DNA of 64,000 nt, taken from NCBI RefSeq assembly GCF_030272615.1, contig NC_081409.1, positions 241,450,332 through 241,514,331 on the forward strand. The letters are read 5' to 3'. The stretch comes from Cryptomeria japonica. Taxonomy: Eukaryota; Streptophyta; Pinopsida; Cupressales; Cupressaceae. The notes below the pieces were generated by a model. That model was not told the origin of the DNA, did no database searches, and worked only from the letters and a program-made list of their open reading frames with translations. Shown here piece after piece: positions 50,901 to 59,900 of this stretch. The position numbers and the translations under genes are program-made. The number at the start of each line of letters is the position of its first letter. Position 1 is the stretch's first letter.

Positions 50901-53900
50901 TCAAAGAATTGTTGAAAACCATTCAACTCGTATTCCTGATCAAGCTGAGTACATGTGATGACTGGAAATATTGCATATCGGCTGTTGAAGGTATCACACC
51001 ATTATTACTGGCGATCAACATTTTCTCTCTCGCACATTGCTTCTGGAGAGGAATTCGAGAAGGCACCTGCCTACTACGAAAGCAGAATATTGGACTCGAG
51101 GTCTAGCGATTAGTTAGAGCTGGATCGTCCCGTGGCATTGAGGCGAATTCAAGACCGGGCTGGGTTGGATAATCGAGGGATGCGTCTCTGGCTTGATTTC
51201 ATTCAGTCATATCAAGTACATTTGTGCACGAACAAGGTTATGATCATTGACACAAATAGTCATGTACCTTTGATGAGGAGACCTATTACAACAAATTATT
51301 TGTGGATGGTCACAAAATATTTCAGTCTACTGTGTTGACAACTTTGAGTAATCCGTATATGTTGTCGTTGAGCAGAAGATAGATGATGAGGGATGGCGAG
51401 GGCCGAAGGCCACACAACCATCAAATCTTCGCTAGATGCTTTGAGATTGCATTCAAGGAAGGAAGATTGCTTGCAATTCTTCACAGAGGAAGAATCAACA
51501 TTCAGAGGGAGTCTGACATATCGTCAAAAGTAACTCTAGACGAAGAGGTCAGAAGGTTGATATCTGCTTCAGAGTGAGTATGACACTTCAACTTCAGAGG
51601 GAGCTTGACATTTCAGCTTAAGAGGGAGCCACGCCTTTTGGTTAATGCATTTTTCTCTGTGATGGAGAAATTTGAGGTGAAAGCCCTTGTTAATGAGTTC
51701 TTCTCTGTGAGGGAGAAGTTTGAGGTTCAATCCCTTGTTATTCATTCTTCTCTGTGAGAGAAGTTTGAGGTATCAACCCTTGTTGTGCATTCTTCTTTGT
51801 GAGAGAAGTTTGAGGTATCAGCCCTTGTTGTGCATTCTTCTCTGTGAGAGAAGTTTGAGGTATCAACCCTTGTTGTGCATTCTTCTCTGTGAGAGAAGTT
51901 TGAGGTTCTAGCCCTTGTTCCACCGTTTGCGAGTAGGCATGGTGGATGTCATGTGAGAGACTCCATGACTTAGCACTTGTGTTTATTTACCCTCTGGGAG
52001 TAGGCACGATGAATGTCATGATGAGATGACGACATCATGTTGAGAATTTAGTGATGGGCACTTGTGTTCTTTTGCATTTCCATTCATGAGAATAGCCATG
52101 ATGGACCCACCCTCTGGGAGTAGCCATGGTGGTTGTGTTCATTTGTATTTCCACCCTTTGGGATGAGCCATGGTGGATCCACCCTCTGGGATGAGTTATA
52201 GTGGATGTCATGTGTGTGACACCATGACAACATCGCGTGAGAGAGCCCATGATGATTTTCTTGTACTTGTGTATTCACCCTCTGGGATGAGCCATGGTGA
52301 AGGTCATTGTGAGGTGACATTCTCACAATGATGAACACTTGTGCATTTTACCATCATTGTGAGGTGACGATCTCACAATAATGGTTGATATCACAGTGAG
52401 GTGATATCTTTCCTTTCCACATATGGGAGTAGCCATTGTGGTTAACATCACTATGAGGTGATATGTTTTGTGCAGCTGGAAGTATCCTCCCTAGCTGAGG
52501 GGGAGTGTTGAAGATTGGCAGCGTCGGTTATCACTTCTAGCCTGAGGAAGACAAATGTGTAAGTGGCCTAATCGGCCTAATCGGCTAAGATGGAGTGTTG
52601 ATCAGATTCCTACATGCCGACATGGATAACATAAAGGTTGTGATAATTATTGTGATATAATAATTATATTGATGGGCATTGATAATATAATTATTATGAT
52701 ATAATAATTATATTAATATTATTATTATTATTGAGATAATATAATATAATATAATATAACATAATATAATTATTGGGCCAAGAGTGGTGACCCTTAGTGA
52801 ATGGACATCACCAATATATATAAATGAAGTGATGAACACATACAATCAATTAATGAACAATAGGTAGAAATAATAGAGAATAAAAAAAATAAAAAAATCT
52901 ACAGCCATGCATATACCAAAATCAACAACTTCCCTTTATTCAGTGGGAAATATTAGACAATATTGAAATGTAAAACAAAATTTGTTGTCCCCTACTAGGT
53001 TTAGGCCTGTTTTAACCATAATTAATCTATTTCAATATACTTATGACTTAAACTAAATTGACTAGGAGACAAATCTATCTTAACATGAATCAAATGTGTG
53101 ATATTCCATAGTTCAATTAATTTATCAATTATTAATAAGAAAATTGTTCATCTAGCATACTAGATAATTAATTTTATGATCCATAATTCTTAATGCAAGT
53201 GTCAACCTTTGTTACTACTTCAGTTTTAAGGAAGAAGAGGATGTCTATGTTACCAAAGCGCCTAGTGACCAAAATACAATAGGCTCCCTCAAAGCTTACG
53301 GATCCAAGCCCTTACCCTATCTTGGGACCATGCCCTCAAAGTTTATGGGACGCTGATCCTTACCCTATCTTGGGAATCATCCTATTGATTGGATTTAGAC
53401 TGCCCCTCTTTGGAAACAATTCAATCCCCAACTTCTTAAATACTGACACTAGTAACATGCATTATATATAAACATATTCTCCTTACTGTTATTAACTTAA
53501 GAGTTCTTTCTGATTTACATTCTAACATTGTTATTTGTCTGGTTAAAGATTATATCTATATTTATATATATATCTTCATTTATATTTCAGACATTGTTAT
53601 AAATGTATATAACTACAGAACAGTTCATAGAAAGAAGCATAAATTCTGTAACTGTATTTATTTAACAGACATCAGAAGACATACAGCGTACCAGGCTGTG
53701 CGCTCCAATGATTGACACTGGAATAATCAGCAGATATGCTCCTAATGAACGATTAATATATATTCCATCAGGATATCAGTTCTATTCCTTTTTTCTGCCT
53801 TCTCCCCGATGCTGGAAGACGTCTTTATATTCCTTCTTTTACTGGTGTAGAGTCATGACTTTGGCCAAGGGTTGTATGGTTTTGAGAGGGCATGTCTGTC

Positions 53901-56900
53901 CGTTTGTAAGGGCAGCTGCCCTTAGATCCACCGCATCCCTAATCAGCCCTTCATTATTATTGTAATTGCTAATCTAATTTTCTGATCTGATTCAATGATC
54001 CTACTATGATCGAACTGATTCTCTAGATGATATCTTATATTCATCTCCTTTGTGCTCCTTCCTTGCCTTCTCTTGGTTTCTAGAATGGTCTTATATATTC
54101 TTCCTCCAAGGTGGAAGGTCATGATCTTTCCCACGGGGTTGTGATGCTTGTGAGGGAGATGTCTCTTAATTAGTTGACTGCTGCCCCTTCATAACTTACC
54201 TTCTTTATTTCATTCATCTTAACTGTTTCACTCTAGTCTTTATTTCCAAATCTAACTAACTATTTGTTATGGATGAGATCGCTGCCATAAGGGGAGAAGT
54301 AGGACGATCTGGAAAGCAATTGTTATTTGATAGCAATCCTCATTCCAAACGGCCTGTTGTTGTAATTATGGACTGCTGCTAATATTCTGAATTAATGATG
54401 GGTGAAGGAATTTGCGAAGTCTTACTTCATAAGACAAATTCCAGATCTTTGTTTGATATTGATTGTAATGGTCATGGTGGGTACATTACAAAATTCTTTG
54501 TGGTGAGTGGAAGGGGCATATTCACTTATTCAGTGGGAAAGATTAATAGATTTTTCTGTTGTGAGTACATCGGCAATAACAATTTTAAATCCATTGGTGG
54601 TACTACTATCCAGTGCTTACAAAATAAAGTGCATAGAAATTTAAGCTTTCGGTGGTATAACCATCTGAAGCATTACAAGGTTGCCAACATATGGATTGAG
54701 AACACCAAAATAAGAGGATTAATTGTCAATATGAAATGCTGATGTAAAACCAAACTGTTGTAACCTCTGCTTGCCCAAGTTTTGGGTATGGGGATGGCAG
54801 GGAATGTGTTTGTGGTACGGGGGTACTTTTGGGCCATTTTTTAGAAGACAACTATAAAAAATAGGGAAACTTATATATATTGAGAAATTTCAAATATTCA
54901 TATTATAACATTGATAAGCATTCATCATAAACTTTGTAGAAGCTTAATAGATAACATTAGACTTGAATTGAGATTTCACATGAGAATTGATGAACAAATT
55001 AACAAAATTCAAATGCTTTCATTGTCAATGTGCACACCTATTATATAAGAATTATAACAAAATGCCCAATTCTAGGGTAGAACTTGGATGCAGATTTTTT
55101 TTGTGATTTGTTTCAAAATCTTAACATTTTACAGGTCTTTTTTTGTATATGGGTTATTTGACAGTTTGTTGATCCTGCAGTAAGGGAACCACATGTTGTT
55201 GTTTGCTGCATAGTGGAAATGTGGGTGTTGGAACTTATATTATTTGTCCTCAAAGATCACAGTGATTTTGGTTTTTGTGATAAGCAGATTTTTCTTATGT
55301 TACCCCAAGCTTCCGGGACCCCAATTTTTCAGGCCATTTTTTGGGGATGGCAGCGGATGACAAAGAGGACAACAATATAAAAAATAGGGAAAATTTAAAA
55401 TATATAGCAAAATTTTAAATATTCATATGATAACATTGATAAAGCATTCATATATACATTATAGAATCTTAATACATAATATTTGTGCTAAATTGAGAGC
55501 TCACATGTGAGTCAACTGCCAATTCAGGGTATTAAACATGACACAGTTACCTTGTTGAGTGATTCACATTTATTTCTATTAAAATCACAAGGTAAATGTT
55601 ACAGTGTGTCTCTGGTACAACAGCCCAACATATTCATTGTGTAATAATTGCTAATGTAGTTGATCATGAGTTTGCTTCTTACAGCATCTAAGTTAGAGTA
55701 GGTTACACAAAAATGTGCATTCAAATCAATATAGTTGCGACTGAAATCTTGCTTTTGTATTCTTTTACAGAGTTATTATAAAGGAGTGTTCTTCCCAAAA
55801 GAAATTTGTACAACATTGAGTTTGAGGGCATGCCCAACAGGCAGAAAAGTACTGGTATAATTCATAGAATTAACTCTTAGTGGAGGGCTCTAAGTAGGTG
55901 TAATGTCCCCTACTAGGTTTTGATCAATTTTAACCATAATTAATCTATTTTCAAAATACTTATGACTTAAACTAACTTGATTAAGAGTCCAGACTTCCTT
56001 AACATGAATCATATCTGGAATGTTCCTTCTTTCTTTAGTCAATCAAGTACTTGTTATGTTACAATACAAAATAGTTAGTCGTATTCTGATTTATTTATAA
56101 ATCATTACATATTTACTTATTACTATTTATATAAATTATTACTAATTTCAAAAGGTATTATATTAGCATTTATTATTATTATCAATATCTATATTTATGA
56201 TCGTTATATCATCCCTTACTTTGATTTGAGTATATGTATACATAAATAAATAAGTAAATTTAGTAATATTACCACCTATTATATAAATTACGAATACTGC
56301 TACTTAAAACATTACTTGTTAGTAGTATGTTTGGTGGCTGGTAATGGCAGACAGATCTGACATGTGTCAGATCTGGTCTGCCACTGCATATGAAATTAAG
56401 GATGACTGTTGTAGTTTATACTAATATTACCATTGCATAAAAAACATCATCAGACTTCATATATTAAACATATGTATTAAAATATTCATTAATATATGTA
56501 TTAAAATATTCATTAATATATATATAAAAATATTTATTAACTATATTCATTTACATATACATTTGTGACATCCCTTACCTCTCTACACCCACCGTAGTAG
56601 TTTCCAATCTGCAGTTCCTTATTGCTTGCACACCATGATGGACTGCTTAAAGTCTGGGAGATAATTAAATAAGCACAGTCTTTCTTTAGACCCCGATCAT
56701 TATTGGTGATTTATCTTAATAATCCTTCCCACGCTACTGAGTGATGGCCACTACTCTTTATCCTCTTTCAATCGTGGCTGTATATATTCGTCCATGATGA
56801 ACCTGAATAATAGTGATTGTGCTTCCGGAACAGATGCTTGTCGGCTTATCTGTACGGGGTGTAGCAGAAAATAATTCGCAAGTGTTTTAGATCCGATAAC

Positions 56901-59900
56901 TTCCTCCCCCCATATCGATCTAAATGAATGCATACAAATATAAGACCCACGAAGGAGTCACGACCCTTCACCAAGAGTCCGATGCATATAAACCAAATCG
57001 ATAATTAAACTGCTGATAGTTATCGGGATATTTCACTAACCCGATATACAATGGTAATATATAACTAAACCAATATATTCAATAGTTTGATAGATAGAAT
57101 CAGTTTAGATAAAAACAAAAATCAACTTTGTGACACAAATAGATAATCAAACTTATTCATAATACTTGTCAAATGAATTGACATGAATGATGAAGTATGG
57201 TTATGTAAGGAAGTTTGAATAGTTTTAATAAGGTTAATTGATTGATCAAATGTGTAAGGCCTTGTTGTGACCTTTTCACTCTTTGTAAGTATGGTCGATA
57301 TGCAGCGATGGTCAACTTCATGTAACCGTATTAAGCATGATGATCTCCAATCATACATTTTACCTCTCACAATGACTTAATCATTCTTATTGATCAGCTT
57401 GGTATGATAATTTGTTAATTTATAGTTTTGAGTCTGGATTATAAAGATATGATTGTAAGAGATCATTCATTTCTTTGTCTACTTCCTTTAATGACCTTTC
57501 GATTCATTTTGCAATTTTGTCTAGTATTGGCAATGTTTGAATATTTAGCTTAATCGCTGTTTGACCAGTTGCATATTTAGGGGGAATCAACATTGATGTT
57601 TATTTGTTAGTCTTATATCAATTCTATTATTAATTATAGGTGCTTGTTATTAAATCTTATTGCACCATAATCAAAGTGACTTTCAATCCTCCTTAAATAT
57701 ATTTATATTTATTTTATTTAATTAATTTAAATATATTTATATTTATTTTATTTAATTAATTTAAATATATAAATGGTGTTTACAATTGTAAATTAAGTTT
57801 ATAATTTATGATGTATAAAATATATTATTTATTTATTTTTATTTGAATATTTCAAGGATATTATTAATAATAAATATTAATATATATTAATTAAATAATA
57901 ATATATTAATTGCATTTAATTGTATTAACAATATTAAATTCTATTAATAATAAAATGTGATTCATATATTACTAAATAATTTTTGTATAATAATTTTCAA
58001 TATTAATTTGTGAATAATAATAATAATATTTAATAATTAAATATTAATAGATATTAATAATAATATTTAATAATTAAATATTAATAATTTCAAATAATCA
58101 TTTATTGATTGTATTAGTTTATAATAATAATTGTTTCATTTAGATTATAAATAACGATCAAGGAGGGGACATGACAGTAGGCCTCAACGGTGAGATTGAA
58201 GCATGCAAACATTTGAGAGTAGTTGTAATTCCTGTAGCAGAAGCTTGGGGAGAGATGACTTGGTGGCATGTGAGAGAAGTTACAATTGTATGGTATATAT
58301 TGTATACTATATATGTTGACAACAGATAACAGTTATAAATGATGTAAAAAACTAGGAAAGCATTGTAGTGAGTTCAATTTCTGCACCCTGTCGACGTAAC
58401 AAATTTTTATACCCAAGTTGTCTGAAATGAGGATGCAGACATGCATAATGATAGTGTTGATTGATATAGGAAAAACAAGGTACTATAGAAATATTATAAA
58501 GGCATAATACTATGACAAGAGAGTAGATATGCATTCAAGAGAAACGAACAATAGAGAGCAAGAAATGGACCAGAAGTTGTAGAGAAGCAACAACAGTGAA
58601 TGAACACTGTTTAACAAGCAATCTGAGTACATTGATAGAGAAAATCATAGTGTGTTCAAACCCAACATATATAGAGATGAAATCAAGATAAGAAATGAAC
58701 CTTTGGAATATTAAATTGAGAGTTCACAAAGAAAAAATATTAGAATGATTTTTTTAAAAAAATTTTCTGAGTGTTTTTTTATTTAAAAAAATTTGAAATT
58801 TTGCAGAGGGTGGCTAGCCAACCTCAGGAAAATTGGGGAGATCTATGACGTCCTTGGGACGGCTAGCCATCCCCTTCAGTTTCCTGCCGTGTCCCCCCAT
58901 TTCAGGGGCATTTCCTGTCAATTTCCAATTTTTGAGGATGACTTGAGGATGTCCCCTAGGTGTCCTTTCAACACGCCTAAAAATGCCAGGGATGTGTCCC
59001 CAGGTTTCCTTGGATTTTTCTCTTTGATGGTAGGTTTTTAACGTCTAGAAATAACAGAAAATAGGGGTTTGAGTTACTTGTAACACCTTCATAAGATTCC
59101 TGATTTTGAACTCTCTTGTATTCTGCTAGTGTTGTTTTTTAAGGGTATTCCGTGTTATACTTCTCAGAGACGTTGCAGGCATTGGAACTTGAAGTTCATA
59201 TGTATTAAACTCATTTCTTGGTCTATAATGTGTATTGAATTCCAATTTTGATCTATATATGAATGTAATCAGTAACATGTCCCATGAATTTAGTAATATT
59301 CATGTTTTTGAAGAAGATTTTAAGAAATTTATAGTCTTTTAATGTTTGATAAATTTGCCAAGTTTTGTCCCAAGTTTTTAAATTTTCTGGGTTAGCTGAG
59401 ATATTGTCAAGTCTAAGTTTTTCAACTATGGTAATTGCCACTTGTAGAAATTGGTGGTTACAAAATAGGGCTTACGTTACTTGGTGGTTTCATTTTTCTA
59501 CAAAATACAGTCCATTTAGATCCCTGTTGCGATTATTTTGGTTGATTGATGTAGGGGGTTTACTGTCATTGATTTTTACATGCTACAAACTCACACGAAA
59601 TCTATGAAGCCATAGAAATAAATTGAGTGGTAGATTAGAGATATTAGGGCCAAACTGATTATTAGAATAAGAGCTACATTTTCTTGATTGATCAATGACC
59701 ACCAGAATAAATTTGGGATAATTGAATATAGTTATTTTTATCACAAGTGGATAATGCTAGAATTTCACAAAAGAATAATAGTTGGACATAAATAATATTG
59801 GAGAAGTTATGCCAAGTTATTTAAATGGCTATAGTATAATTCTTCAACAAGACAGTTATTAAAGGTGGATATGAAAATTAAGGAAGGAGATGCTAGAGTG

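Larger units (their letters stand above)
48893..52927 (+). mobile_element. Non-autonomous Ty1/copia element with complete LTRs and TSD
   Basis: LTRs at 48893-49355 and 52506-52927 both run from TGTTGAAGATTGG to AAAATCAACA. The 5-bp duplication ACTTC flanks the element (48888-48892 and 52928-52932). The 5' LTR is followed at once by TGGTATCAGAGC, the initiator-Met primer site of copia elements, and the 3' LTR is preceded by GCTGAGGGGGAG. The 3.15 kb interior contains only short frames with no RT, integrase or protease motif, and then two tandem-repeat tracts. Nearly identical LTRs suggest a fairly recent insertion. Confidence 0.93.
55899..58176 (+). repeat. Large solo LTR with perfect TSD
   Basis: It starts TGTAATGTCCCCTACTAGG and ends AGGAGGGGACATGACA, flanked by GTAGG on both sides (55894-55898 and 58177-58181). 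It is 2278 bp long. It contains a 37-bp palindrome (56346-56382) and a long AT-rich tract. The minus-strand frames 56751-57370 have no known domain. Confidence 0.85.

Noticed and set aside
51743-51922. CRISPR-like regular repeats
   Set aside because: The copies are directly adjacent without unique spacers and lie inside a plant copia element.
55899-58176. Interpretation as a DNA transposon because of inverted ends
   Set aside because: The 5-bp TSD, the TG...CA termini and the shared start with chromovirus LTRs fit a solo LTR better.
54779-58990. A third hAT or other DNA transposon with GGGGATGGCAG and CTGCCGTGTCCCC as ends
   Set aside because: The two ends do not pair well, no target duplication was found, and no transposase is present.
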